DNA of 64,000 nucleotides from Chinchilla lanigera. Taxonomy: Eukaryota; Chordata; Mammalia; Rodentia; Chinchillidae. This document shows, piece after piece, positions 24,740 to 36,349 of the stretch; the stretch's first letter is position 1; every line of letters begins with the position of its first letter. The notes under the pieces are model-generated. The model did no database searches. It was not told the DNA's origin and saw only the letters and a program-made list of their open reading frames with translations. Both the position numbers and the translations under genes were made by a program. The DNA lies in NCBI RefSeq assembly GCF_000276665.1, contig NW_004955438.1, positions 6,919,635-6,983,634 of the forward strand, written 5' to 3'.

Positions 24740-25350
24740 ATTCTCACACCTTTTCTAGGTGAGAGAACACTCTCAGGTACTATGGAGGAGGAAGGGAGTA
24801 TGGTATAAACATCATGGTGGAAACTTGGATGTAGCATGTAGCTGCTGCCCTATGAAGAGAAGTTTTCATGGTTTTGTACTCAGAAGATACCCAGGAGTGA
24901 GATTCGTGGTGAAGTGGTTGCTTCCTATAAGACAAATGTGTCAGCATCTGATAACAATTGCCTACAAAATAATACAAAGCAAACATAATGGAAAAAATAA
25001 TTCCTACCTTGGATGCACTCCTAGAAATTCTACTCTAGTGGCCTCTGATAATAATTAAAGCTTGACAAAGAGAAGGAGAACTTGTCCAAAGACCAGTATA
25101 TCTCAGGCTTTCTGTTTATATTTTAAAATATAAATTAAGTCTCCATCCATTATGAAACCATGAAAAAGTATGAGATAATCAATTTTTAGTTAAAGTGTCC
25201 ACCTGAAGATGTACTGTACTATGTGTCACTGATTATTGTTGTGAATTTGCGATAGATCAGTAAGAGCAGTATTTTACTGTAAACTTTACTGGATTGTTGG
25301 TATAGGTAATATCATCAATGTTGTAGTAATCTTTAGTCAGGTTTCTGTAT
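24740..25350. other. Intergenic DNA
   Basis: A pair of overlapping 68- and 99-codon frames on opposite strands (24759-25058) shows no recognisable domain. No repeat was assigned. Confidence 0.5.
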
Positions 25351-25359
25351 TCCAAATTA

Positions 25360-25445
25360 CACATTTATTTTTAGTATCAGGACTTGAACTCATGACCTCA
25401 CACTTGCCAGGCAGGCACTTTGCCACTGAGCTATATCTCTGGCCC
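25360..25445 (-). mobile_element. ID-family SINE, 3' part short
   Basis: Antisense body AACTCATGACCTCACACTTG..GAGCTATATCTCTGG with little tail. Duplication CCAAATTA at 25352-25359 and 25446-25453. Confidence 0.88.
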
Positions 25446-25849
25446 CCAAATTATCTTTTGATACAATTATTTTCCTTCTCATGTGGGAATTTCTGTTTCT
25501 GGAAATGTCATGATGACCAGGAGTCATTCAGTCTATTCATTAGCTCTAAGCTGAGTGCTCAACAAAGTGAGAGACTTGTGTTCTGATACAGGGAAGAAAA
25601 TGTGCCCCAGGCTTTATAAACATAAATCATTTATTTTTGTATACTTTATATGTTTTATATCTTTAAAATCCTTTGACATAAAGTGATTACACCATTTAGG
25701 TTTATAGTTAAGCCTCACATTGCCAAAAGAATAGAAAGGTTTAAATTAAGAAATCAGGTGAGATAAAAACAATCATATATCATTCATGATGCATCCTATT
25801 AAATACAGCGAGTGAATTTTAGAAACTTCATTTTCTACTTTCATGTCAG

Positions 25850-26200
25850 TATTAGTTCTGTGTTACTTCATAACAAGTCAACATAAAATTCAGTAGCATA
25901 AAGTAAAATCAATTTACAATTTTTTATGAGGCTGATGGTTGACTGGTCTCAGCTGGGTAACTCTTATGTGGGACACTCTTTTGCTAACTTGTGAAGTTCC
26001 AGATGTTCACGGTGTATCCAGGCATTACTTCCATGTTTACACACTACCAGATATTGACTAGGGCACCTCCATTTTTTTCCATGTGACTTTTTCCTTTAAG
26101 GGTCTAGCAAATCATTCTGACAGAACCCTGTTTGGCTTCCAGGAAAGTAAAGTGGAAGCCACCAGTTCTAGTAGAACATTGTTTCTAGACTCCTACTTCT
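25850..26200. repeat. Unclassified ancient interspersed repeat
   Basis: 'TTCTGTGTTACTTCATAACA', 'GGCTGATGGTTGACTGGTCT', 'CAGCTGGGTAACTCTTATGT' and a 'GGAAGCCACCAG' end resemble a common old mammalian MER/MLT-type repeat that I recognise but cannot name with certainty. Confidence 0.35.
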
Positions 26201-26209
26201 GTATTTCTA

Positions 26210-26740
26210 CTACACAGTGATTATTAAATCAATCATGAAACCTCACCAGGTTCCAAGGAAAAGGAAATATTCTTAAACTTCCGTCTGAGGAAAAGTCAAG
26301 CAAAGACAATGGGCAAAAAGGTGGTAACAGTTTTGTAAAGCATCCAACCAGTTTTGAATGAATTTATGCAGTACTTTTTGTAGTTATAAATTAGTCAATA
26401 TAAGTAAGTCTACTGATACTCAACTCTTTAAAGCACTGCAGGAAAGAATTTAACATATTCTTGCTGTTTAACAAGTTTAGTGCATTCATAATTGATATTT
26501 TTAAAACTGAGATTTACAGACTGCAAGCAATCAGAAGTAAGCTGAAGATTTCCAGAACAATCCCCTTTTACATTTCTTTAAGAAAAAAGCAGCATATGAT
26601 TTCCTATTTAAAAGTACAATTTATAAAGTATATCTGTAATTAATACTCTACTGCTTTCATTCACTAAATTTAAATGACTTTGTCACAACTTACATGGCAA
26701 ATAATTTCAATCTATTATGTTAAATTAAAACTGTGATTAA
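26210..26740. other. AT-rich intergenic DNA
   Basis: Nothing assignable. The 60-codon frame at 26461-26643 has no recognisable motif. Confidence 0.55.
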
Positions 26741-26756
26741 AAATTAAGTATTTGAT

Positions 26757-26865
26757 GGGGCTGGGGATTTAGCTCAGTGACACAGCACCTGCCTGGCAAG
26801 TAAGAGGTCATGAGTTTGATTCCCAGTACCAGAAAAAAAAAACAAAAAAAAAAAAAACAAAAAAG
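26757..26865 (+). mobile_element. ID-family SINE
   Basis: Sense copy with decayed CpGs and a C-broken A tail. Perfect 14-bp duplication AATTAAGTATTTGA at 26742-26755 and 26866-26879. Confidence 0.95.
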
Positions 26866-26879
26866 AATTAAGTATTTGA

Positions 26880-28075
26880 GATTTAAAAAAGAAAAAAGCA
26901 GCAGAGTTGAATTATCCTTAGTATGAATTAAGAAAATAAATCTGAAGTGTGATAAAACCAATTCCCTAGCTCAAAAACAAAATGGAATCCCTTCCCATTA
27001 TTTTTGAAATTCCCATACAATTCCTCCTAAGAAATGAGAATTATTTTCTGTCTTGAAAAGACATGTATATAAATATGGACTTACAGGTAAACATCAATGG
27101 CTATGCTAATAGAAATCATTCTTTTCACAAATATGATATGTATATTGAAGACCAATTTAAGGACCGTAAACAACCAGTTTTCCCTTGAACACAATTAAGA
27201 GGAAAAGCAGTGAGAGTACAACACTGAAATTCTCTAAATTAACATGTATCTGTCTATTCATCTCTACTTAATTCTTTCCACCTAGGTTCTCTGTGATGTT
27301 CTGGTAAGATTCTGAAGGAATCTAACATTAAAGCAGCATAGGAAATGTATCACCTGTAGCCCTATCTTCCTTTTTTCATTACTTGGCAAATCATATTGTT
27401 TAATCTCAGTGTGGTATTTATAGAAAAGTAGAAATTCTAGGCTTCTAGTAATTGCACTTTTCAATTCATGATATACTTGTAGGGTATACAGAGTTCCTGT
27501 ACTCAGGAGAGACACTGAGTCAGTGACTTTGTTGGAGCTTCCACACTGCTATTCACTCCTGTACACAGCAAATAAGGCTCTGATTAATTGGCCATGAATT
27601 ACTTATCAGAAAATAATATGGACCTGTGCAAGTGATATTAATGGCACTGCATAGAACAAGTAAAACCAAGAGAAGTTTTTGTGTGGAGTACAGAATTACA
27701 TATACAATAACAAACAAGAAATAAACCCAAAGTAGTCTATTATACTGTTTAGGAAGTTCTTCACTTGTGAACAAAAGAAAACTTACTGACCTCTGATCAG
27801 CATTTTTAATAGGTATATGGAAAATATGATTTATCAGCTTCAATTTTGCTCAAGGGTGTTTAAGATCTGGCAGTAAAAAAAAGCATTCTTAAGTTAGAAT
27901 TCTGAAGGGAAAATGTGTCAAGTACTGAACAAATCTCTGGACTTATACTCATGTTGCCTTTGGTTTAATCTGCCCATGGCTTCTGTCCACCACTGGCCAG
28001 TTTCAAAGCAGAGATTTCATACAAGAAGCTACTTAAATAATGACTGCTGAGAAGCAGAGAAAATAATGGAAGCAG
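26880..28075. other. Intergenic DNA
   Basis: No genes. 27850-28075 could be the flank or LTR of the MaLR-like internal block that follows, but I cannot support an edge. Minus frames at 27282-27515 and 27553-27843 look like chance openings. Confidence 0.5.
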
Positions 28076-28079
28076 ATAG

Positions 28080-29460
28080 GACAGGTTAATAACTAAAGTA
28101 GTCCTCAAAGCCATGCCACTGTCATCCACCAAACACATTGCTCTGTCAATCTCTGGGACAAATCTCTAACTTAAACAAATTAAAATCTCACTGTAATGGC
28201 CAAATCCCACCAACGTTTAACTTGCTACTCAAATACATCAACTGCAAAAGCAGTAATTTCTTCCCTAAATTTTAAATAATTTCAGGATTTTTCAAAATCC
28301 CAACTCAAATTTCTCCTGAAATCCAAGTCAAACTCATAACTTTAAATCTCTCTAAATGTCAAGAACAAGTTATGTAAGCGCAAAGCTACAGGATAAATAT
28401 TCTCACAGCAAACATGAAGAATAGGAAAATAGTAAAACATCAGAACAAAACATGACCCAAAACCCTGTAAGAAAAACATTAAGTCCTGTAGCTACATATC
28501 TGACATGCAGAACACATGGTGCTAAAATGTGAGTTCCAAAGACCTCAGTCAGACCCATTCCTATGTCCTTGCATACTTCAGCATACAGGGACTTTCTTTT
28601 GGACTAACTCCACTCAAAAGCTTCATCATTCTGACTTCTTCAAGTGTGCACTGCATCTTTGGCTCCATTCCCTCAGTTTCCTGTACTGCCTTCTCAGAGT
28701 TCTCTTGCCTGGCCTCCCTAACATATCTGGGTGGAAGTCTTCCTAACATTACAATTCTTTCTTTCTGCATGGCAGTAAAGCCAGCATCACCTGGATGATG
28801 CTAAGATCTATGGTTAGCAGAAGCAGTATCCAGGTCCCCTTGGGCCATGACTGAAGTGGCCTCTGAGTTTCTGGAAGGCTGAGGACAATGAAAATAATCT
28901 TCAGGGATAAATTCCATAGGTGATCATTTTTGAGCAGGTATCCCTCTGACTTTCCTCTTGAAAGAAAGATTGATACTTTTGTGTTGTTTTGTTTTGTTTT
29001 GTTCTTTTTTTGTTGTTGTTTTTTTTGTTTTTTCTCCGGTACCGGGAACCAAACTCACGACCTTGCTCTTGCCAGGCAGGTGCTTTTGCCGCTGAGCTAA
29101 ATCCCCAGCCCCTACTTTTGTGTTCTTGAGCATGCCGTGGGTGGGTTTTGCTCATTCCTGAGATGCCCTGAAGGCATTTTTCTTACAGTCCTTGTACCAA
29201 GTATTTAATTAGTTTTTAACAGCACTATTCTCTTTAGCAGCCATTCCTCCTTTGGCTTCACCTTTACACATGTTTCAGTGTGGCCGTCAAGTCCCCACCC
29301 AGGCATGTTTTCATGGCCTGGGTTTGTGTTCCTCTGCATCTGGAATAACTTTTTAACTGGTACTTGCACTGCACTGAAATGATTTTTTTGCAGTGTCCTG
29401 TACATATCTGTGAGCTTCTTAAAACAAGATGCCACATATTTTCCTAGTGAAATTATTGTA
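28080..29460 (-). repeat. MaLR-like internal sequence, antisense
   Basis: A 1.3-kb run of moderately GC-rich text with the antisense MaLR internal order: CCAAATCCCACCAACG region, 'GGCTCCATTCCCTCAGTTTC', 'CCCCTTGGGCCATGACTGAA', then 'GAGATGCCCTGAAGGCATTT' and 'GGCAAC..AGATGCC' at the far end. No coding capacity remains. Overlapping frames on both strands at 28516-28798 are shadows. An ID SINE interrupts it. Confidence 0.5.
28986..29112 (-). mobile_element. ID-family SINE
   Basis: Near-consensus antisense copy with a tail of (TTTTG)n and TTGTTG. Perfect 12-bp duplication TACTTTTGTGTT at 28974-28985 and 29113-29124. Confidence 0.96.
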
Positions 29461-29464
29461 TGTT

Positions 29465-30040
29465 GGCTCAGTATCCACTGAATATCAGATGCTTAGGAAG
29501 AGATATCATGGAAGAAAATGCAAATACTGTTGTTGGAATACTGTGAATCCCTGCAGAAAAATAAACAGAAAGAAAAAATGAAAATGGAAATGAAATAATA
29601 TCATAAGATCAGAAAAAAATCCATTCTCAACACTAAGGCTGGAGTTACCATAAGTAGCTACCAATGATGTTAAATTGAAATATGTCTATGTTTCTGAACA
29701 CTGGAAAAAGAGATAAGCAGATCTCTTCTCCAACAATAATATTTTAATTCTTCCCCTTGAAAATGCAGTTTATGTACTTTGCATAAAATTTAATGTATAA
29801 GCAAATGCTCTGTACACCACTTTCTAGCAAAATCCTTTCTTCCCCCATTCTATCTGGACAAGGAAAGCATGGTTAAGACAATAAATTTTCTCACAAGGAT
29901 GAAAGCAGAAAGGTTCATTCACTCCTGTTGAAAATTGCATAATTATATGCCAATTATGAAAGATTACATAGAAAACTACTATATAAAGATAAATATAGTC
30001 TAAACATATGACCCAGAAATTGCACTCACAGGTATTTACC
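29465..30040. other. AT-rich intergenic DNA
   Basis: Nothing assignable. The 107-codon minus frame ending at 29824 starts in the old B1 copy that follows. Confidence 0.5.
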
Positions 30041-30044
30041 AGTC

Positions 30045-30275
30045 GTTTTGGAAATGGGACACGGTGATGAGGGCCTGCACTTCCATGACACTGGGAGGCT
30101 GACCCTGAAGGATGCAAAATTTGAACCAAGCTTAGGCAATTTAACAATTTGGAACTTGTCTCAAAAAATTAAAAGAAAGACCTAGGATTGTAGCTTAGTG
30201 AGAAGGTCCTAGGGTTTGTAGCTCAGTGGGAAGGCTGTAGGTTCCATTTCTTGCACTGGAAAACAAAATGAGAGA
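30045..30275 (+). mobile_element. Old B1 relic followed by ID-like units
   Basis: 30045-30172 is a degraded B1 (CATGACACTGGGAGGCTGAC, CTTGTCTCAAAAAATTAAA). 30178-30270 is an ID-like body in which the 'TTGTAGCTTAGTGAGAAGG' segment occurs twice, so the A-box half looks tandemly duplicated. It could be a composite B1-ID element or two insertions. Confidence 0.6.
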
Positions 30276-30589
30276 GAGAATTTGGAAGTCCATGTATTTT
30301 CATATAAAAAGCAGCATTTGAATGTTTACAGTAGTTTTATTCATAATTTCCAGTCAATACATGCAAGCAAGTTGTCCTTCAATAATGAGGCATATATAAC
30401 CATACATTTCATGACCACTAAATCAGTACTTTAAAAATTGCTCAAGGGATTCCTAGAAAGAGAGAATGAGGTCAACATCATCAAACCCAAAGGAAAGTAT
30501 ACATTTAACTGGAAAAAAAGGGTACACAAAATTAAAAAAAATAAATAAACCTGCACTAGAAAAATAATGGAATGACAGAGTTTAGTAAA

Positions 30590-30945
30590 TACATTTCAAA
30601 GATAACATTGAATGTAAATGATATTAACTCACAATCAAGAGACAAAGATTGGCAGATTCAATCAAAAAATAAATCCCAAGTATATGTTGCTTACAAGACA
30701 CATCTGGCCAGGCATGGTGGCGCATATCTGTAATCCCAGCACTCGGGAGACTGGCAAGAGGATCATTGCAAGTTTGAGACCAGCCTGGGCTACAAAGTGA
30801 GCTCAAAGCTAGCTTGAACTGCATAGCAAGATCCTGTCTCAAAACAACAAACAAAAAGAAAAAGAGACACATCTGATCTGCAGAGAGCACAGAGACTAAA
30901 AGAGAAATCATGGAAAATGGCACTCCATGTAACCAAAGCCGGTAA
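30590..30945 (+). repeat. L1 ORF2 endonuclease-region relic
   Basis: 'TTGAATGTAAATGATATTAA', 'AAATAAATCCCAAGTATATG', 'TTGCTTACAAGACACATCT', then after a B1 insertion 'GAGCACAGAGACTAAAAGAG' follow the order of the L1 ORF2 N-terminal region. Frames are broken. Confidence 0.6.
30706..30864 (+). mobile_element. B1-type SINE
   Basis: Well preserved: GGCCAGGCATGGTGGCGCAT, CCAGCACTCGGGAG, two similar CAGCCTGGGCTAC and TAGCTTGAACTGC blocks, GATCCTGTCTC and tail. 10-bp duplication AGACACATCT at 30696-30705 and 30865-30874. Confidence 0.95.
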
Positions 30946-31630
30946 CAATGACTATTATCTACAGCTCACAAAATAAGAAATGTTGGAGAGGTTGTAGGGA
31001 CAAAGGAACCCTTCTACATTGTCAGTGTGAATGTCAACTAGTAGACCCACTCTGGGAATCAGTATGAACATTCCTCAAAAAACCAAAAATGGAATTGTCA
31101 TTTGATCAATTTATACCTCTCCTAGTATCTTCTTGAAAGATTTAAAGTCATCATATTATAATGATACATCATAATTTTTTAGCAGCACAATTCACCAAAA
31201 AACAAATAATGTAATAAATTAGATTATGAAAGTAATCTATATGCCAATCAGCAGAGAAGTGGATAAAGAAAATGTGGTATATGTACCTGGATCACTACTC
31301 AGCCAGAAAGAAGGATAAATTTGAGTCACTTGTAGGAAAATTGATGGATTTTGAGATCACAGTATTTAGTTAAATAAATCAGAATCAGAAGGTTAAATAT
31401 AACACAGATTCTCTTATTTGAGAACCGAAACATAAACAATTAAAAAACAGAACAGAGAAATAGCAGGAAAGGAGAAAGTGGACTTTGTGAAGATGGAAGG
31501 ACTGTCCAGTGGCAAGGAAGTGGAAAAAGGGGGATTTAAAATGACAGAGATACTATATGTAACAATTCCTCATTGTGAATCTAATTATGTATTGTAAACG
31601 TATACTAATAATAAAAGTATTCATTTAAAA
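30945..31630 (+). repeat. L1 ORF2 3' end and short 3' UTR
   Basis: Diverged ORF2 3' text (TGTTGGAGAGGTTGTAGGGA, ACTCTGGGAATCAGTATGAA, GGATAAAGAAAATGTGGTAT) and an ending TACTAATAATAAAAG. It directly follows the endonuclease-region piece, so the reverse transcriptase part is missing between them. Confidence 0.75.
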
Positions 31631-31634
31631 AATG

Positions 31635-32465
31635 TGAATTTTGACCCCCAAAATACATGGTGAATCTTAAACTCACATTATTATGTGTAATAGGTATTTC
31701 AAAACATGCTACACAATATATGGTTTGAATTATGTGGCATTCTGGAGGAGTCAAATCATACATAGTAAAACTATTCATTGCTACCAGACATTTTAGGAGG
31801 AAGGGGTATTATTCATTGGAAAAATCTCAGCGAACATTATTAATGCTGTGAAATTATTAATTATGATACTGTAATTGTGGATCTGATGCTACCTATTTAT
31901 CAAAGCCCATAGAATTTACAGCACCAAGAGTAAATTTTAATTTGTAAATTAAGAAAAATAATTGAAGAGTTTGGCAGATTGTTCCCTGCAGTAACAGAGA
32001 GTATGTTCAAACAATTTACAAATGTATGTAACTTATTAATGTAAAAAATAAACTCACTAATGGCCTTGGGAATAAACTTTGCTGACCAAAGTATTTCTTT
32101 AAAAAATTAGCTCAGTAAATAATAATAAAGACAAGACTCCCAATATTATAAGGCCTGCATTTTAGTTGATAAAAATATTGGCCATGAATATATAGGTTAA
32201 TAGTTTTTACTTCTATATATCAGTGTACTGCTGAGCAATAATTAACTAAATGTACTGTGGGTGGTGAAAGATAATCTGCCAAATCCCTAAATTATTTTTC
32301 TTAATTTATGGCTATTTGTGGAGGTTGCTAATAAACAACTCAAGATTGGAATGATTCCCATGGTAATATTGTAGAAAATGAGGTAATGGAGACATTGTTA
32401 TGAATTTCTTTACACTTAATGTAGAAATGAGTATTTACACAGAGTTACAGTGGTATGCATATCTG
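31635..32465. other. AT-rich intergenic DNA
   Basis: Nothing assignable is seen. Confidence 0.55.
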
Positions 32466-32469
32466 TAGT

Positions 32470-32865
32470 TCAGTATACATGCAAAATTTTTCCTACTCTC
32501 TCAGCAAAGGTACAGTTAGCACCAGAATTTGTCATTATTTGATTTCCTGATGATGGCCATTTCTTCTAGAGTATAGTACAGTCTGAGTGGTGTTTTAATT
32601 TTCATTTATGTACTGTCCAGAGGTGTTGAATATAGTGCCATATATTATTGACCACTTGAACTTCTTCAGAGAAGTGTCTATTCATTTCAATTGCCTAATT
32701 TTTATTGAGGATTTTATTTAGGGTCATCTACTTTTTTAGTTCTTATCAATTCTAGATGTTTTTTCTCTTTCCAAATTCTAGGTGACAATTTTTTTTCCCA
32801 TTCTGCAGTTTGTCTCTTCACTCTGTTGATTCTCTCATTTGCTGTGCAGCATTTTTTAAATTGAT
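32470..32865 (-). repeat. Old L1 fragment, antisense
   Basis: Antisense L1 order: 'GAAGTGTCTATTCATTTCAA', 'ATTTTTATTGAGGATTTTAT', 'CTGCAGTTTGTCTCTTCACT', 'GCTGTGCAGCATTTTTTAA'. It sits head to head with the next L1 tail. Confidence 0.65.
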
Positions 32866-32869
32866 TAAA

Positions 32870-33185
32870 TCAAAGAAACTGCTCAAAAGGAAAGAACAAC
32901 TGGGCTGGGCCAAAAGAGAAAAGAAGGAAGGGGAAAAAGATATGTATATATGCACAGGTAGCTAAGATAATTGTACTACTAATTTCTATTAGTTCATTGA
33001 AAGGAATCATTAGTGCTTATATTGTTTGATCAATTTTACATGCCTGTATCTGGTAATCTGAGCAACTCCTTTGAAGATAGCAATATAAAATATAATCCCC
33101 AATGTTAATTTCCTATCATCTTGTTTTGAAATTTTGTACTATTTTTATTGTCTTTTGCCTCTTTAAAATTAAAAATAAAAATCTC
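32870..33185 (+). repeat. L1 3' UTR
   Basis: Shares 'AGCTAAGATAATTGTACTAC', 'TTCATTGAAAGGAATCATTA' and 'GAGCAACTCCTTTGAAGATA' with the copies at 9.8 and 18.0 kb, and ends in AAAATTAAAAATAAAAA. Severely 5'-truncated, or a 3' transductant of the same L1 family. Confidence 0.75.
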
Positions 33186-33189
33186 ATTT

Positions 33190-34835
33190 ATTGATTCTTG
33201 GTATTATTTCTGGTGCAATTTATGTTCTCTTCAGAAAACCTTTTATATGCCTCTGTCTTCAAGAATTTTACCTACTATGTCCTCCAACAGGTGAATGCTT
33301 CTGTTTTAATATTTAGATCCACTTTCAGTTTAGTTTAGTCCATGGTGAGATACACGTCTAGATTCGATATTCTGCATGCATAATCAGTTTCTTCTTGCAC
33401 CATTTTCTTTCTCTCTCCTCCAAGATGTTTTCAGCCCCTTTTCAAAGATTAGATGGCTGAATTTTCCTGGAGTTATTTCTGCGTGGTCTGTTCTGTCCCA
33501 TAGATGTGACTCATGAGACAAAAGTTAAGCTGGGATAGTTGGTAGAGAGATGTTCGTGGTGAGTATTTATTTGTGCTTACACACACATATCAGCATGCCC
33601 GTACAGTTCGTGTAGTCCTGCCTAGCAGTATTCAGCTGGGTGCAATTTGGAGCATTTTTCTAGTGTTTCTTGTAGACACGATTGCGCATAAGCAAACGTG
33701 AAATGCATGTTATGCACAATTTGTTCCCTAATGTATCAAACGCATTGGAACAAATTCACATTTTCAAAACAAGTGGTACAGCATAACTGACTGTACAAGC
33801 AAATATAAAGTCAGAAATAGGTTCTTACCTTCTGCGTTCTCACACAGAAAACAGTGACTTACTTACTAAATGCAATCTTCTGCTCCTTGTTTGTTCTTGG
33901 AGAATGTCCAAAGTGTTTGAGGATAACCTAGGTTAAAGTTGATATTTCAATGATGAAATGGCTGTATAAGAGTTAATATTTTACCTTCCTGACAGCACTG
34001 CCGAACATTAGCCCCTGTGTTTTGTAGTTACAAGGCTGTGTACATTAGAAGGACCTGCATGACCTTTTAAATAGAAACATCTTGAATCCTTACTGTAAAT
34101 CAGTGTTCCTCACAATTCAGTGGTGAAAGAGAAATCTTGGAATATTCATTAGAAAACATATGATTAGGTTTTTCTCAAATGTTGGTGAATAAGAATCATT
34201 GCAAGTGTGTATGTAAGATTCTCTCTAGGAATCTAAGAAATACTCCAGGTGAACTTTATATAAAGTAGATGTAAGAAATGTTATTTTTAGGCCTACTCAG
34301 CAGAATCTGTGCTCTTCCGTGTGCATGCTTAGGAACTACAAGTGGTGTTCTTGTGAGTATTCAAATTGAAGAGAATTGTTTCCTTACATGGCAAACTTAG
34401 CTAAGAAACATTCCTATGGACAACTGTTTTAAACAGATAATCATTTAGTGGGCTTTGTTCAGTTTTAGCAATCTTTCAGGAAAAACTGAAATGTCTTAAT
34501 ATAGTATAACATTTTAAGAATATAAAGCATAAATGACTTTCCTAAACTCTGCTTATAAGATTCAGGGTAGAAAAATGTACAAGTCAGCACACCTGCAGAG
34601 TAAATTGAATTGTGTATCTCTCTTCTTTGCCTCATTTGGAAGCTTCTATACTCCCCTGAACTGCTTGGTTATATCCAAGTGTGATTTTGTTCTCTTCATT
34701 GTTGGCGGGATCTGGCTAAATGGTCGCTGATAGTAAAATCATACCAGCTGTTCAAATTTTCTGGTTATCATTTTAAAAGCTTCTCTTTCTCTTTTATTTT
34801 TATTTTCCTTTCCCCTTCACTCACTTTTTTAACTC
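33190..34835. other. Intergenic DNA, possible conserved block at 33590-34000
   Basis: No gene. 33590-34000 is repeat-free with several retained CpGs (CGTACAGTTCG, CACGATTGCGC, CAAACGCATT), unusual for this AT-rich window. It could be constrained, but this cannot be shown here. Confidence 0.4.
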
Positions 34836-34839
34836 TTTT

Positions 34840-35330
34840 TTGCTTTAAGCTAACCTCCTCTAAAGAATGTGAACTCCCATCTGCTCAGACCAAGCAGGGG
34901 CTGGACCAGATGTGACCTGCAATTTGCTGAATGGGAAACAAACACAAGGAATGCAGCCGTCTGCCATCTGTTGATGCAGAAACCAGCAGGCCATGCCTGG
35001 CATTTCAACAGGGCTCCCCCACTGGGAAATTGAAAGAGAAAAAGCATTTGTTTAGGGTTTCCCCTTTCCTGACCTGACAGCTCCTTTGAGCAAGGTGGGG
35101 AGGGGAAGGAAAGGACATCTTGCAACAAAGAAATGACAGCTAACATAGAAATGTTTGTACTTAATAAATAAATGCTATTTTGAATTGAAACTTCTGCCCA
35201 TGCCACCATTGCCTCCTCGCAACGGTGTTGAGCCTCTCATTTCAGTTGTCAGAAAGCCAGCCTAGGGGAGGGGTCTCCTCTTCCAAATTTCTAATCAGCT
35301 TTTTCTATGAATCCCACAAAGAAGGCTCTT
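34840..35330. promoter_or_regulatory. Candidate regulatory block with clustered E-boxes
   Basis: A repeat-free, balanced-composition block. Three E-boxes of the same type (CATCTG/CAGATG) lie at 34878-34883, 34907-34912 and 34965-34970. The 119-codon minus frame at 34850-35209 has no recognisable domain and is more likely an effect of composition. Confidence 0.25.
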
Positions 35331-35339
35331 GAGGGAGTG

Positions 35340-36055
35340 AGCAGTAATGAGGCAGGTGTTAGCAGCAGAGAAAAACAAAGGCAAGTGTTCCTCCTGGATG
35401 CAGAGTCCTAGTTTCACATGGACAGAGAACATCTGGTTCACATATTCAGAAAGAGATGAATAGAGTAGAACAGGTGGCCCTGTGACATGGACATGTTAAC
35501 TTGGACCTCTTCTCTCCAAGCCCAGTTGTGTGAAGTAAGTCCTTCCATTCAGATATGAGGTACATAGTAAGATAGCAATTTCCTTCCTCCATGTACACCC
35601 TCTTTAAAGGCTTCTCTTGGTCTCTGATTTGAACCATGTTGAATAAACTACAGCCCCTTTGGTATAATACCCATTATGTGGAAAAATATTTTTAAAACAG
35701 AATTTTAAGGAAAATAAACAGTTTTGAAGATGTTTGCTATTTCTCTTAAACTCTTTATTCTAAATACAACCTTCAATTATTTCAGAAGTTTCCCTCGGAC
35801 ACAGAAGTATCTTTTGAATCACTATGAAATAAATGCAAAATTGTGACTAAAGTGAATTTTATATGTTATAAACATGCCATTTTAAGTGTTGATTTTGCTC
35901 TAAATAAACAAAATTTGCATAATACAAATCATGAATTGTCCTTATATTTTATACTATGCAATAATTTTTTTGCAGAAAGAAGCAGGTAAATTCTGTTTTC
36001 TTTGCAAATACACTATAACTGTGAAACAAACACTGTAGAATGAATTTGGCAGAGA
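35340..36055. other. Intergenic DNA
   Basis: Nothing assignable. AT content rises from about 35650. Confidence 0.55.
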
Positions 36056-36064
36056 AAAATCTGA

Positions 36065-36340
36065 GTGGGTCTCTATCACTTAATAATGGATAGTTCATTG
36101 GGTGAAAGACGGCTATTTGTAAATCTAGCGGTACCTCAATTTGTGAACTTAATTTGTTTTATGAGTGGGAGAAAAAAAGCTGTGCTTGCATTTGTGCAGG
36201 GAAGCATCTGTGGTTGTGCTCCTTATCTTCTGAAGAGTTTGCAAATGGAAGCAAAATGGTGCCAAATGCTTTTGTTACGAACTGCATTGTTTGCAAACAG
36301 AAACATTTGTGAACCAAAGCATTAATGTGCAACTGCCTGT
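36065..36340. repeat. Possible old DNA-transposon relic
   Basis: Contains 'GCGGTACCTCAATTTGTGAA', 'CTTAATTTGTTTTATGAG' and later 'GTTACGAACTGCATTGTTTG' and 'CATTTGTGAACCAAAGCAT'. Repeated TTTGTGAA words and the 'GGTACCTC' opening recall short non-autonomous DNA elements, but the inverted ends are not clear. The 86-codon frame over it is not a gene. Confidence 0.3.
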
Positions 36341-36349
36341 ATATGATTA

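Noticed and set aside
29824..30147. 107-codon minus-strand frame
   Set aside because: Its first third is antisense to a degraded B1 SINE and the rest is AT-rich without motifs.
34850..35209. 119-codon minus-strand frame as a gene
   Set aside because: No domain or homology recognised. The region is better explained as GC-richer non-coding DNA.
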